DNA of 64,000 nt, taken from assembly GCA_049841275.1 (NCBI GenBank), contig JASGDN010000086.1, positions 180,089 through 244,088 on the forward strand, read 5' to 3'. The stretch's first letter is position 1. Every line of letters begins with the position of its first letter. A model generated the notes under the pieces. That model did no database searches. It saw only the letters and a list, made by a program, of their open reading frames with translations, and was not told where the DNA came from. The position numbers and the translations under genes are program-made. Source of the DNA: JASGDN01 sp049841275. Its GTDB lineage: Bacteria > Chloroflexota > Chloroflexia > Thermomicrobiales > UBA6265. Positions 50,779-59,214 of this stretch are shown piece by piece.

Positions 50779-51678
50779 ATGCGTGACGCAGGCATTCCGG
50801 CTCCAGTCCAGAAACTCGATCCACAGGATGTCATCGAGTCGATCCGGCAACGACATGGCTACGAGATCGCCCTGCTCGGACGGGCCGATGCCGGAGAAGT
50901 CGGGGCGGCCTTCGTCCGCCTGCCCGATGGACGGGATTGCGTTCTCACCTTGAGCGGAGAGCCAATCGACCGCATCCGGGTCACGGCATCGGCCCTGGAC
51001 CGCGCTCGCGCAGCAGGACTGCCAGTCCCGACATACGATCTCCTGATCGACCTGTCCGGCAGGACCGCGATCTTCCAGCAACGACTTCCGGGAACGCCGC
51101 CGACACGCGTCGACGACCGCCTGATCGCTGGAATGATCGACACCGTCGCCACGTTCACCAACCTCATGGAAGACAGCCTTGACGTTCCGATACTCGATCT
51201 GTACCTGGACCGAAGTGGCCCCGGATTCTGCCTGCATGAAACGCTCGACGCCTACAGCGAGGAAACCCGGAGCCTCCTGACAGCGATCCGGACGATCGGG
51301 CGGCAGACATCGACCTTGGCCCCTGGCTCGGACCTCGTGCATGCCGACTTCCATCCCGGCAACGTCCTGACAGATGCGGACAACGTCATCACAGGCCTCG
51401 TCGACTGGGACGGCATGTGTCGCGGCGACCGCCATTTCTGCCTGGTCACGCTGCTGTTCGACCTCGGCTGGGGCAGCCATTTCAGCAACCGATACGCAAC
51501 GCTCGGCCCCGACGCCGAATCCCGCATCCTCGCGCAATTGGCCCAGCTCGACCGGACGGTGCTCCAGCAGTACTGGGCGCACATGAGTCTCCGCCTGGTC
51601 GACTGGTCGATCCGCCACCACACCCCGGCAGAGGTGAATCACTACATGGCGATGGCGCGGCGTGTCATCACCTTCTAG
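50779..51678 (+). CDS. Aminoglycoside phosphotransferase (APH)-family kinase-like protein
   Basis: The 299-residue protein has the APH/choline-kinase fold. The catalytic loop is VHADFHPGNVL (HxDxxxxN), and the metal-binding Asp is in GLVDWDGMCRGD (DxD/G). The N-lobe shows weak ATP-binding motifs, and IFQQRLPGTPP is the hinge. Family members phosphorylate aminoglycosides, homoserine, macrolides, choline or other small molecules. It lies next to drug-exporter genes, so antibiotic modification is possible but not shown. ATG 50779 has GAGGACGAG upstream. It is a single-gene unit after the hairpin. Confidence 0.84.
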   Translation: MRDAGIPAPVQKLDPQDVIESIRQRHGYEIALLGRADAGEVGAAFVRLPDGRDCVLTLSGEPIDRIRVTASALDRARAAGLPVPTYDLLIDLSGRTAIFQQRLPGTPPTRVDDRLIAGMIDTVATFTNLMEDSLDVPILDLYLDRSGPGFCLHETLDAYSEETRSLLTAIRTIGRQTSTLAPGSDLVHADFHPGNVLTDADNVITGLVDWDGMCRGDRHFCLVTLLFDLGWGSHFSNRYATLGPDAESRILAQLAQLDRTVLQQYWAHMSLRLVDWSIRHHTPAEVNHYMAMARRVITF

Positions 51679-51903
51679 TCCGGGGGCCAGCCCGGTCCAT
51701 CCGAGCCGAAGCCGCCGATCGTCGCCGAATGGTGCATGGTGGTCGCGTGGGATTCTGCTCTAGACTCCGCATGACGCACAGGGTTCTCCCAGCCCGGTCC
51801 GCGCGGGCATCGTTGCTGCGTGTCCGGATCGGGATCGCCCTCCGGGATCGGGTCTCGCCAGATCGCGATCGGCAACAGGCAACACGCAGAAGGCAGGGTG
51901 GGT

Positions 51904-53094
51904 GTGAAGGAACCTCGCATCGTCAATGAGGATGGCCGGGAACTCGCCGTCGATCCACCCCGGACCCGCGAGCACATCACGATCAGCATCTCGGCCCGCA
52001 CCGTCGGCATCGTCCTGGCCATCGTGCTGGTCGGCTGGCTCCTTCGCGAGCTCTCCAGCACGCTCGTGATCTTCGCCGGGGCGATGCTCCTCGCCACCGC
52101 GATCGACAAGCCAGCATCCGCCATGGTGCGGCATGGCCTTCCGCGCGGGGTCGCCATCTTCATCATCTTCGCCGCCATCGTTGCCCTGTTCGCGCTCATC
52201 GTCGCGTTGCTCATCCCGCTGGTCACAGACGAGGCCGGGCAGCTGGCGAAGGATCTCCCCACCTACCAGCAGCAAGTGGAAGATCTCCTGCATCGCTTCC
52301 ACGTCGGCAACAGCAACAGTACGCAGATCTCGCTCGATTCGATCACGACCCAGGTCAGCGGCAACCTGCAGACGATCGCCTCTCACCTGACAGAAATCAC
52401 GCTCGAGGTGAGTCACGCCGCCGTCGTGCTCTTCGTGACGCTGGTCATCGCCTTCATGATGGGCATGAACCCCAGCGCCGCGTCCAACTACCTGGCGCGA
52501 TTCCTCACGCCATCCGCGAACGCCCGCCTGCGACGCATCACGGTCGATGTCGATCACCGGATCGGGACCTGGGTGCGCGGGCAGGTGCTGGTCGCGATCA
52601 GCTTCGGCGTGCTCTTCGGCTTCGGCCTGTGGATCATCGGCATTCCGTTCGCCGCCTCGATTGCCCTCACCGCAGCCATACTGGAGGTGATTCCCTATCT
52701 CGGCGGTGCGGTGACCCTCATCATCTCGGTGCTGGTGGCATCCGGCATCGGCGTGCCGGAGATGATCCTGGTGGTGATCCTGTACGTCGTGCTGATCAAT
52801 ATCGAATCCCACATCCTGGCGCCGCTGCTGATCGGCGATGCCGTCGGCCTGCCATCCGTCGTCGTCCTTGCCGCGCTCTTCATCGGGCTGGAAACAAAAG
52901 GGATCGTCGGCGTCCTGCTGGCGGTCCCGACCGTGCTGGTGGTCGCCGCCGTCCTCGACGAGTTCTGGCCGGGTCCGGAGAAGACGGGTCCCAGCAATGC
53001 GATGGCGAGGATGGAGGGCTGGGCGGCACGCATGGTCCACAAGATCCGGAACCTCCTCCATCCATCCGAACGGCCGCCCTCGCCGGAAAACTGA
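51904..53094 (+). CDS. AI-2E family (PerM/TqsA-type) membrane transporter
   Basis: The 396-residue protein has about eight helices. Early ones cover residues 29-60 and 78-110 (ISARTVGIVLAIVLVGWLLR, FIIFAAIVALFALIVALLIP). A long hydrophilic loop spans about 110-170. The C-terminal block has TWVRGQVLVAISFGVLFGFG, EVIPYLGGAVTLIIS, IESHILAPLLIGDAVGLPSV and LLAVPTVLVVAA, the AI-2E transporter signatures. Members export autoinducer-2 (TqsA) or act as Na+(Li+)/H+ antiporters; the substrate here is open. GTG 51904 has an AGG-rich ribosome site; the in-frame extension upstream adds nothing recognisable. Confidence 0.88.
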   Translation: MKEPRIVNEDGRELAVDPPRTREHITISISARTVGIVLAIVLVGWLLRELSSTLVIFAGAMLLATAIDKPASAMVRHGLPRGVAIFIIFAAIVALFALIVALLIPLVTDEAGQLAKDLPTYQQQVEDLLHRFHVGNSNSTQISLDSITTQVSGNLQTIASHLTEITLEVSHAAVVLFVTLVIAFMMGMNPSAASNYLARFLTPSANARLRRITVDVDHRIGTWVRGQVLVAISFGVLFGFGLWIIGIPFAASIALTAAILEVIPYLGGAVTLIISVLVASGIGVPEMILVVILYVVLINIESHILAPLLIGDAVGLPSVVVLAALFIGLETKGIVGVLLAVPTVLVVAAVLDEFWPGPEKTGPSNAMARMEGWAARMVHKIRNLLHPSERPPSPEN

Positions 53095-53239
53095 CCGAAA
53101 ATCACCGGCGCCCCGTGACGAATGTCACGGCGGAAACGTCATCGACGGCACTCGTGCCGATTTCGGAGACTCCATAGGATAGGGGATATCGCCCGGCCAC
53201 CTAGTCCGGCCAGGCCCCGACCTCCAAGGAGTCCCGTTC

Positions 53240-54133
53240 ATGAGCGATGTCGCTACCCAGTTGCCGGTCAGCCTGGACCACGCCTCCAAGCGATACGGCG
53301 CCAACACCGTCGTCAACGATTTCAGCTTCGTCGCCAATCCGGGCGAAACCGTCGCGCTGCTCGGGCCAAATGGCGCGGGCAAGACGACATCCATCTCCAT
53401 GATGCTCGGCCTGAAGCACATGACCTCCGGCCAGGCCCATATCTTCGGGCACGGTCCGACCAGCACCGAGGCGCGAAGCCGCACCGGCATCATGCTGCAG
53501 GAGTCGGGTCTCCCCGCGACGCTGAAGGTCCGCGAGATCGTGGAACTCTTCTCCCGCTTCTATCCGCACCCGATCAGCGATGCCGAGGCGATCGACACGG
53601 CGATGCTGACCGAGAAGACCGAGCGCCGTATTGCCGATCTTTCCGGTGGCGAGCGCCAACGCCTCTACTTCGCGCTTGCCATCGTCGGCGAGCCAGACCT
53701 CCTCTTCCTCGACGAGCCGACCGTGGGCATGGACGTGACGGCACGCAGCATCTTCTGGGACCGCATCCGTCAGATGCACGCCCGTGGAAAGACGATCGTC
53801 CTCACAACGCACTATCTCGAAGAGGCCGACGCCTTGGCCGGTCGCATCGTCGTGATGAACAAGGGCGTTCAGGTGGCGGAGGGCACACCCGCCGAGATCA
53901 AGGCCACGGTGATGGGGAAGGTCGTCCGCTTCCATACGCCATCGGTGAATGCGGCGACGCTGCGCGCGCTGCCGGGCGTGGATGACGCCACGCTGACCGA
54001 CCATACCGTGGAGCTCTTCACCCGTACGCCGGAAGTGACAGTGCGCGCCCTGCTCAACGGTCCGACCGAGGTGCAGGACCTGGAAGTGACCGGCGGCTCC
54101 CTGGAGGACGCCTTCGTCCGCCTCACCGCCTGA
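53240..54133 (+). CDS. ABC exporter ATPase, second exporter
   Basis: The 297-residue ATPase has Walker A GPNGAGKTT, Q-loop region TGIMLQESGLPATLKVREI, signature LSGGERQRLYFALAI and Walker B LLFLDEPTVGMD. The switch His lies in LTTHYLEEADALA. C-terminal residues VTGGSLEDAFVRLT resemble the NatA/CcmA-like antibiotic exporters. AAGGAG precedes the ATG. It starts an operon with an ABC-2 permease, a broken membrane gene, a DesK-type kinase and a NarL-type regulator. That arrangement matches DesKR- and BceRS-like signal-controlled lipid or drug exporters. Confidence 0.92.
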   Translation: MSDVATQLPVSLDHASKRYGANTVVNDFSFVANPGETVALLGPNGAGKTTSISMMLGLKHMTSGQAHIFGHGPTSTEARSRTGIMLQESGLPATLKVREIVELFSRFYPHPISDAEAIDTAMLTEKTERRIADLSGGERQRLYFALAIVGEPDLLFLDEPTVGMDVTARSIFWDRIRQMHARGKTIVLTTHYLEEADALAGRIVVMNKGVQVAEGTPAEIKATVMGKVVRFHTPSVNAATLRALPGVDDATLTDHTVELFTRTPEVTVRALLNGPTEVQDLEVTGGSLEDAFVRLTA

Positions 54134-54175
54134 GCCTCGTCCCCAGGTACATCCACTGCGAAAGGTTCCTCTACC

Positions 54176-54988
54176 ATGAGCCCGACATCCACGACGGCAG
54201 CCACGACCGCCGCTTCATCCACCCGGCGCAGCAACCGCTCCGCGCTGCTCTATGCGATCTACTGCGAGATCATGAAGACGATCCGCGTGCCAATGTTCAC
54301 TGTCTCGCTCTTCGCGCTCCCGGCAATGCTCTTCGCGCTCTTCGTGCTACCAAGCATCAACGACACGCAGAACGGCGTCTCCGTCGGGCAGTACACGATG
54401 CCATCGTTCGGCATCTATGTCGTGATGATGGCCGGCGTCTTCTCGTCTGGCATCCCAATCGCAAACGAGCGCAGCATGAAGTGGAACCTGTTGCTGCGGG
54501 CCACCCCGATGAAACTGCGCACCTACTTCACCTCGAAGGTCGTCATGTCGCTCCTGATCGGGGCAGCCGCTGCCATCTTCTTCTTCGTCTTCGCGCGCAT
54601 CACCGGAGGCGTGGACATGAGGATCGCGATGTGGGCGAAATTGCTCGGCACGCTCATGATCGCGATGTTGCCGTTCATCGCCTTCGGCCTGCTCATCGGG
54701 TATGCGGTCGGCCCGCAAGCCGCTGCCGGCGTTGCTAACCTGATCGTGCTGCCCCTCTCGTTCATGTCCGGTCTCTTCGTTCCGTACGACAGCCTGCCCC
54801 ACTTCGCACGACAGATCGCTCCCTACCTTCCTTCGTATCACGCCGGGCAACTGGGCTGGCACCTGATCGGTGCCGGTGACGACACCAGCGTGGCCGTGCA
54901 TCTGCTCTGGGTGGCGGGGTATACCATCGTCTTCGCTATCGGGGCGGTCTGGTTCTATCGCCGCGACGAGGGCAAGACGTTCGGATAG
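54176..54988 (+). CDS. ABC-2 type permease, second exporter
   Basis: The 270-residue permease has six helices. An N-terminal Thr/Ser-rich stretch of about 22 residues precedes IYCEIMKTIRVPMFTVSLFA. MMAGVFSSGIPIANERSMKW follows, then RATPMKLRTYFTSKVVMSLL. The C-terminal half has IGYAVGPQAAAGVANLIVLP and LSFMSGLFVPYDSLPHFARQ, typical of ABC2_membrane_3 proteins. ATG 54176 has AAAGG about ten bases upstream, 42 bases after the ATPase stop. It partners the ATPase. Hydrophobic peptide or drug export is the likely job. A hairpin lies just downstream at 55009-55047. Confidence 0.9.
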   Translation: MSPTSTTAATTAASSTRRSNRSALLYAIYCEIMKTIRVPMFTVSLFALPAMLFALFVLPSINDTQNGVSVGQYTMPSFGIYVVMMAGVFSSGIPIANERSMKWNLLLRATPMKLRTYFTSKVVMSLLIGAAAAIFFFVFARITGGVDMRIAMWAKLLGTLMIAMLPFIAFGLLIGYAVGPQAAAGVANLIVLPLSFMSGLFVPYDSLPHFARQIAPYLPSYHAGQLGWHLIGAGDDTSVAVHLLWVAGYTIVFAIGAVWFYRRDEGKTFG

Positions 54989-55008
54989 TTCGTTCCATCC
55001 AGCATCCA

Positions 55009-55047
55009 CGGCAGGAACGCCATGCGTGGGGCATGGCGCTCCTGCCG
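55009..55047 (+). terminator. Hairpin between the exporter permease and the broken membrane gene
   Basis: CGGCAGGA-CGCCATGC pairs with GCATGGCG-TCCTGCCG (one bulge) with a short loop. It is likely a partial terminator or a processing site between exporter and regulatory genes. Confidence 0.5.
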
Positions 55048-55063
55048 CGTCGGGACCATTGCC

Positions 55064-55599
55064 ATGAACCTCCAGGACCTTTCCCTCCATGCAAGCCAGG
55101 CACTACTCGCCTTGCTCGTCGTCTTCTGGCTCGTCACCCGCCAACTCCGCATTCGCCCTATCCGTGAACGGATGTCGATCCTGCCGCTCGTGTTACTGGT
55201 GCTGGCATTCCAGCCTCCCGGACCAGCCGAGGCGACCAGCGCGGGCATTGGCCTTCTCGTCGCATCCGTGGCGCTCTCGATCGGCATGGGATTCTGGCGG
55301 GCAATGTCCACCCGTGTCTGGCGGGATGAACTGGGGCGCACATGGAGCCAGGGAACGCCGCTCACCGCAGCGCTCTGGGTGGTAACAGTGGCGATTCGGA
55401 TTGGACTGGACTGGACTTCGCGTTGGGACCTATGCTCGGGATGGCGCTGCGCCCAGGCGGACTCTGGCTCGAACTGGCGATCACGCTCGGCGTGCAACGA
55501 GAGATCGTGCTCTATCGGGCGCACCGGGAATCCATGCCGCTCCGTGGCGAGACACATCCGGCGTCCGGGCCACCACATCTCCGCGCCGACCACCCGTAA
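55064..55599 (+). pseudogene. Multi-pass membrane protein broken by a 5-bp repeat insertion
   Basis: The first 117 residues have three or four helices: LHASQALLALLVVFWLVTR, MSILPLVLLVLAFQ, and others up to WVVTVAIRIGLDW. The frame then turns to a low-hydrophobicity region without any family look. Dropping one GGACT of the triple repeat at 55403-55417 restores a frame that continues LDFALGPMLGMALRPGGLWL and LELAITLGVQREIVLYRAHR to a stop at 55597-55599, about 176 residues in all. No name can be given. The present reading frame instead stays open into the kinase gene, giving a fused product. Confidence 0.6.
55403..55417 (+). repeat. (GGACT)x3 tandem repeat at the frame break
   Basis: Three uninterrupted GGACT copies. 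Two copies keep the membrane protein in frame. The third shifts it by five bases, as strand slippage would. Confidence 0.85.
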
Positions 55600-55618
55600 C
55601 TGCGATCGGACCTGCTCG

Positions 55619-57004
55619 ATGTTCGACAGCCTGCTCACCTGGTACCGCACCTTCCTCTCACGGCGCGCCGGCTCCCTGGCTTCGGGCGCGGCCACGGTCT
55701 ACGCCCGCGCCGAACGCACCGAAGCTAGGGCACTCGACAATGACAGGGATTTCCATTCCGCCTCCAGAAACGGCGTCTTCGACCGGGCCCTCGGCCCGGT
55801 GCTCGGCCGCTCGTTCGGCTTGATCTGGCTGGTCTACCTGATCGGCGCCTATCCAAGCCTGTGGAATGAGCACCATCCGCTGCCCACCGCCCTCCCGGCG
55901 TGGTGTGCTCTCGTGCTGTTCACCGCGTCATACGTCCTCCTGACCTTTGCGGGAACCCCGCTCTGGGCAACCGACAATCCACGCGACCAGCGCTTCAACC
56001 GCACGATGATCGGCATCGAGGTCGTGAGCCTGGTGGTCATGGTCCTGTTATTGCCGACGTGGAAGCTCGAGTTCGTCTTCATCTATCCAGCCGTGTTGGC
56101 CGGCATCTTCCTGGCCCGCAAGGAAGGGGCCCGCACGATCGCCGCGATCACGATCCTCTCCATCCTGACGAGCCTGTTCGAGGAGGCGCGGATGAGCGAC
56201 ACGGCGCAAGCCGCATTGCTGGTCGGCGGAATCGGCATGAACACCCTCTTCTGGAGCGCGCTGATGGCCCAGAACCGCGAACTCCGCCGCGCCCGCGCCG
56301 AGATCACGAGGCTGGCCGTCTCCGAGGAACGCTTGCGCATCGCCCGCGACCTCCACGATCTGCTCGGACACAACCTCTCGATCATCGCCCTGAAGAGCGA
56401 ACTGGCGGGCCGCCTGCTGGCATCGCATCCGAATCGTGCCGCGGCCGAAATCGCGGACGTGCAACTCGTTGCGAGAACGGCCCTCCAGGAAGTGCGGGAG
56501 GCCGTCGCCGGGTATCGGACGACCTCGCTCAACGAAGAGATCGTCCACAGCACGCAGATGCTCCAGGCCGCCGGGGTCCTGCTCTCTTCCCGCATCGCGG
56601 CGGACGATTTGCCAATGGACCTCGACCGGGGACTGGCGTGGTTCGTCCGCGAAGGGACGACCAACATCATCCGCCACGCCAATGCCTCCAGCGCAACGCT
56701 CCGGATCGAGCGGTACGACGATCGCGTATTTGCGGAGTACCTCGACAACGGGGTTGCCGCGAATCCGTGCCACGCCAGGACCGCGTCATCTGGAGCCATC
56801 CCCGACAACAGCTTCGGCTTGATCGGGCTTGGCGAGCGGATGCGCGCACTTGGCGGGGACCTGTCCGCCGGACCGATGCCGGAGCGCGGCTTCCGCCTCT
56901 ATGTAATCCTGCCCCTCGCGAAGGGCGCCGCGCCAAGCACCGAGCGCGACGAGGCAGAACCGTCCTCGCCCGAAGCACCGTCCTCGCTGGAGCTTGCCCG
57001 ATGA
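55619..57004 (+). CDS. DesK/NarX-type sensor histidine kinase (HisKA_3)
   Basis: A 461-residue membrane kinase. After a cytosolic stretch (1-62) come about five membrane helices (about residues 63-215), for example FGLIWLVYLIGAYPSLW and FVFIYPAVLAGIFLARK. The H-box is ERLRIARDLHDLLGHNLSII, with the phosphoacceptor His. The ATPase end has REGTTNIIRHANASSATL and LIGLGERMRALGG, the HATPase_c of the NarL-partner type. ATG 55619 is chosen because the upstream frame belongs to the broken membrane gene. It overlaps the regulator gene (ATGA), so the pair is translationally coupled. The signal probably is a membrane state or a drug acting on the exporter. Confidence 0.85.
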   Translation: MFDSLLTWYRTFLSRRAGSLASGAATVYARAERTEARALDNDRDFHSASRNGVFDRALGPVLGRSFGLIWLVYLIGAYPSLWNEHHPLPTALPAWCALVLFTASYVLLTFAGTPLWATDNPRDQRFNRTMIGIEVVSLVVMVLLLPTWKLEFVFIYPAVLAGIFLARKEGARTIAAITILSILTSLFEEARMSDTAQAALLVGGIGMNTLFWSALMAQNRELRRARAEITRLAVSEERLRIARDLHDLLGHNLSIIALKSELAGRLLASHPNRAAAEIADVQLVARTALQEVREAVAGYRTTSLNEEIVHSTQMLQAAGVLLSSRIAADDLPMDLDRGLAWFVREGTTNIIRHANASSATLRIERYDDRVFAEYLDNGVAANPCHARTASSGAIPDNSFGLIGLGERMRALGGDLSAGPMPERGFRLYVILPLAKGAAPSTERDEAEPSSPEAPSSLELAR

Positions 57005-57630
57005 CCGATGCGCCCGAGACAAGTCCGATCCGCATCCTGCTGGCCGAGGATCAGGCGATGGTCCGCGGCGCCCTGGCGACGCTGCTCTCGCTGGAGCCGG
57101 ACCTCGCGGTCGTGGCAGAGGTCGCACGAGGAAACGAGGTGATGGCCGCCGCCCAGGCGTCCCGGCCAGACATCGCCCTGCTGGATATCGAGATGCCGGG
57201 GCAGGACGGGCTGACGGTCGCCGCCGACCTTCACGCAATGATGCCCGGTTGTCGGGTGATGATCCTGACGACGTTCGGGCGGGCGGGCTACCTGCGAAGG
57301 GCGCTCGAACACGGAGTCGTCGGGTTCCTGCTCAAGGATGCTCCGGCAACGGAACTGGCCGAGGCCATCCGGCGAGCCATGCGCGGCGAACGGGTGGTCG
57401 ACCCGAACCTCGCCCTGACGGCACTGAGCGAGGGCGCAAACCCGCTGACGGACCGCGAGCGGGATGTGCTGCGTGCATCGCGGACGGGAGCCAGCATCGC
57501 GGAGATCGCGGATTCGCTCTTCCTGTCGCAGGGAACGGTGCGGAATCACCTGTCGGCGGCGATCCAGAAACTCGCCGCCCAAAACCGCATCGACGCGGCG
57601 CATATCGCAGAAGGCAAGGGGTGGCTGTAG
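57001..57630 (+). CDS. NarL/FixJ-type response regulator
   Basis: A 209-residue regulator. The receiver domain has ILLAEDQAMVRGAL (acidic residues), ALLDIEMPGQDGL (phosphoacceptor Asp) and LLKDAP (Lys). LTDRERDVLRASRTGASIAE, then IADSLFLSQGTVRNHLSAAI, forms the LuxR-type helix-turn-helix. ATG 57001 overlaps the kinase TGA by four bases. Typical DesR/VraR-like regulators activate the neighbouring ABC exporter, here genes 53240-54988. Binding sites are not recognisable by eye. Confidence 0.9.
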   Translation: MTDAPETSPIRILLAEDQAMVRGALATLLSLEPDLAVVAEVARGNEVMAAAQASRPDIALLDIEMPGQDGLTVAADLHAMMPGCRVMILTTFGRAGYLRRALEHGVVGFLLKDAPATELAEAIRRAMRGERVVDPNLALTALSEGANPLTDRERDVLRASRTGASIAEIADSLFLSQGTVRNHLSAAIQKLAAQNRIDAAHIAEGKGWL

Positions 57631-57789
57631 GAGCAGAGACGGCAACCCGCTGACTGGCGGACACGCGTGGACGCCCCAACCGGGCGTGCCGGTGCGTCGC
57701 CACGGCACGGAGGCGGCTTTTTCGCGCGCAGCACACCAAATCGCTGGGAATTCGCTGCACATTTCCACAAAACCAGCCCATATGTGCAG

Positions 57790-57818
57790 TTGACGCAATG
57801 ACACATATCGCAGTATCA
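57790..57818 (+). promoter_or_regulatory. Candidate promoter of the deacetylase gene
   Basis: TTGACG at 57790-57795 and GTATCA at 57813-57818 are separated by 17 bases, 68 bases upstream of the start codon. The rest of the gap (57631-57885) holds only weak hairpins. Confidence 0.45.
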
Positions 57819-57885
57819 CGGAACGGGACAAACAGCAGAGGATCATGAGCACGGCAGGCTATGGTCCGGACCCGATACGAGAGGG

Positions 57886-59214
57886 ATGATGCTTTCCACC
57901 TTCCGGCATGGCGTACAGTCGCTGCGCGTAGGCGTTACGGCCTTGCTCGCGCTGGTGTTGCTTGCAGGCTGCATCGGGCAGGAAGAATCCGAGGGCCAGG
58001 GATTCACCCCGCTGGATCTCGCGCAGGTCCCTACCGGAACGCCTCCAACCCCGGTCGGCACGCCGGCCAATACCGGTGTGGGCGGCGTCACCGGCGTGCT
58101 TCCGCCGACCTCGGCAAAGACGCTGGATGCCGCCCAGCTCGTCACCCTCCAGCCAAACGAACTGGGTGTCGTGCCAGTCCTCATGTACCACGCCTTCGTC
58201 ACGAATCCGACCGACGACGAATGGACGCGAACGCTCGGCGACTTCCAGAACGACCTCCAGTGGCTCTACGACAACGACTACTACATCGTCACCATGCGTG
58301 AGTTGCTCGACAATGCGATCTCGGCGCCGCCGGGCAAGCACCCGGTCGTCCTGACCTTCGACGATGCGTCCGCCCGGCAATTCCAGTTCGAGAAGAACGC
58401 CAAGGGCGACCTGGTTCCCACCGCCGATTCCGCAGTCGGCGTGATGGAAGCATTCTTCGCAAAACATCCGGATTTCGGCCACACCTCGTTCTTCGCCTTG
58501 CTCCCGTTCAATTGCTTCTCCTTCGAAGATGTCGAATACAACACGATCGACTATTGCGAGGAGAAACTCACCTGGCTTGCTGATCATGGCTACGAGATCG
58601 GCAACCACACCTGGGGGCATCAGGATCTCTCCCAGGCCAACGCCGACGAAGTCATCTCCCAGATCGGCCAGACGATGGACTTCATCGACGAACGCGTGGA
58701 GGGTCCAGCCAACATGAGCCGCGTGCTCGTGCTGCCCTATGGTGCGATTCCCGATCCCGAAGTCGACTGGTGGGCCTGGTCGGCGGTCTACGAAGGCTTC
58801 GTCTGGAACGATGAGGTGATCGAGCTGGAAGGCGTGGTGAACGTGACGGGCGGCGTGATGACCTCGCCAGCCAGCACGGAGTGGAATCCGCTCGCCATCT
58901 CCCGCTTCAACACGGAGCCGTCGCAGATCGACTACTGGTTCGGCGCGCTCGTGGATGGCACGCTCACGCCGTACACGAGCGACGGCAACCCGCAGACCGT
59001 GGTCGTGCCGAGCGACGAGCACGACCTGCTCGCGGAAGAATTCGATCCGGACATGCTCGAACTGGCCGGAAAGACCGCCCTCATCTACGACCCCAAGAGC
59101 GGGGATCTTGGAGTCGTCCACCAGTCGTCCGACTCCGTCGCCCAGACGCGAGCGGATGGCTTCACCGCCTGGCACCGGAACCGCGAATCGGCGTACGATC
59201 TGGTCCTGCGCTAG
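57886..59214 (+). CDS. Polysaccharide deacetylase-like lipoprotein
   Basis: The 442-residue exported lipoprotein has signal and lipobox LALVLLAGC near residues 20-28, then a Thr/Pro linker. The NodB/PgaB-like fold begins with VPVLMYHAFV. The TFDD of VVLTFDDAS supplies the metal Asp, and GNHTWGHQDL the two metal His. LPYGAIPDPEV carries a later motif. It is probably extracellular and removes acyl groups from a wall or capsule polysaccharide. The best-fitting relatives are the YadE/PgaB-type esterase-4 proteins. The ATG at 57886 or 57889 is preceded directly by GAGAGGG, so the exact start is uncertain. Its stop overlaps the convergent gene by a few bases. Confidence 0.85.
   Translation: MMLSTFRHGVQSLRVGVTALLALVLLAGCIGQEESEGQGFTPLDLAQVPTGTPPTPVGTPANTGVGGVTGVLPPTSAKTLDAAQLVTLQPNELGVVPVLMYHAFVTNPTDDEWTRTLGDFQNDLQWLYDNDYYIVTMRELLDNAISAPPGKHPVVLTFDDASARQFQFEKNAKGDLVPTADSAVGVMEAFFAKHPDFGHTSFFALLPFNCFSFEDVEYNTIDYCEEKLTWLADHGYEIGNHTWGHQDLSQANADEVISQIGQTMDFIDERVEGPANMSRVLVLPYGAIPDPEVDWWAWSAVYEGFVWNDEVIELEGVVNVTGGVMTSPASTEWNPLAISRFNTEPSQIDYWFGALVDGTLTPYTSDGNPQTVVVPSDEHDLLAEEFDPDMLELAGKTALIYDPKSGDLGVVHQSSDSVAQTRADGFTAWHRNRESAYDLVLR

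Noticed and set aside
55022..57004. 660-codon membrane protein-kinase fusion as the native gene
   Set aside because: The connecting segment has no domain character and disappears if one GGACT copy is removed; treated as a broken gene plus a separate kinase.
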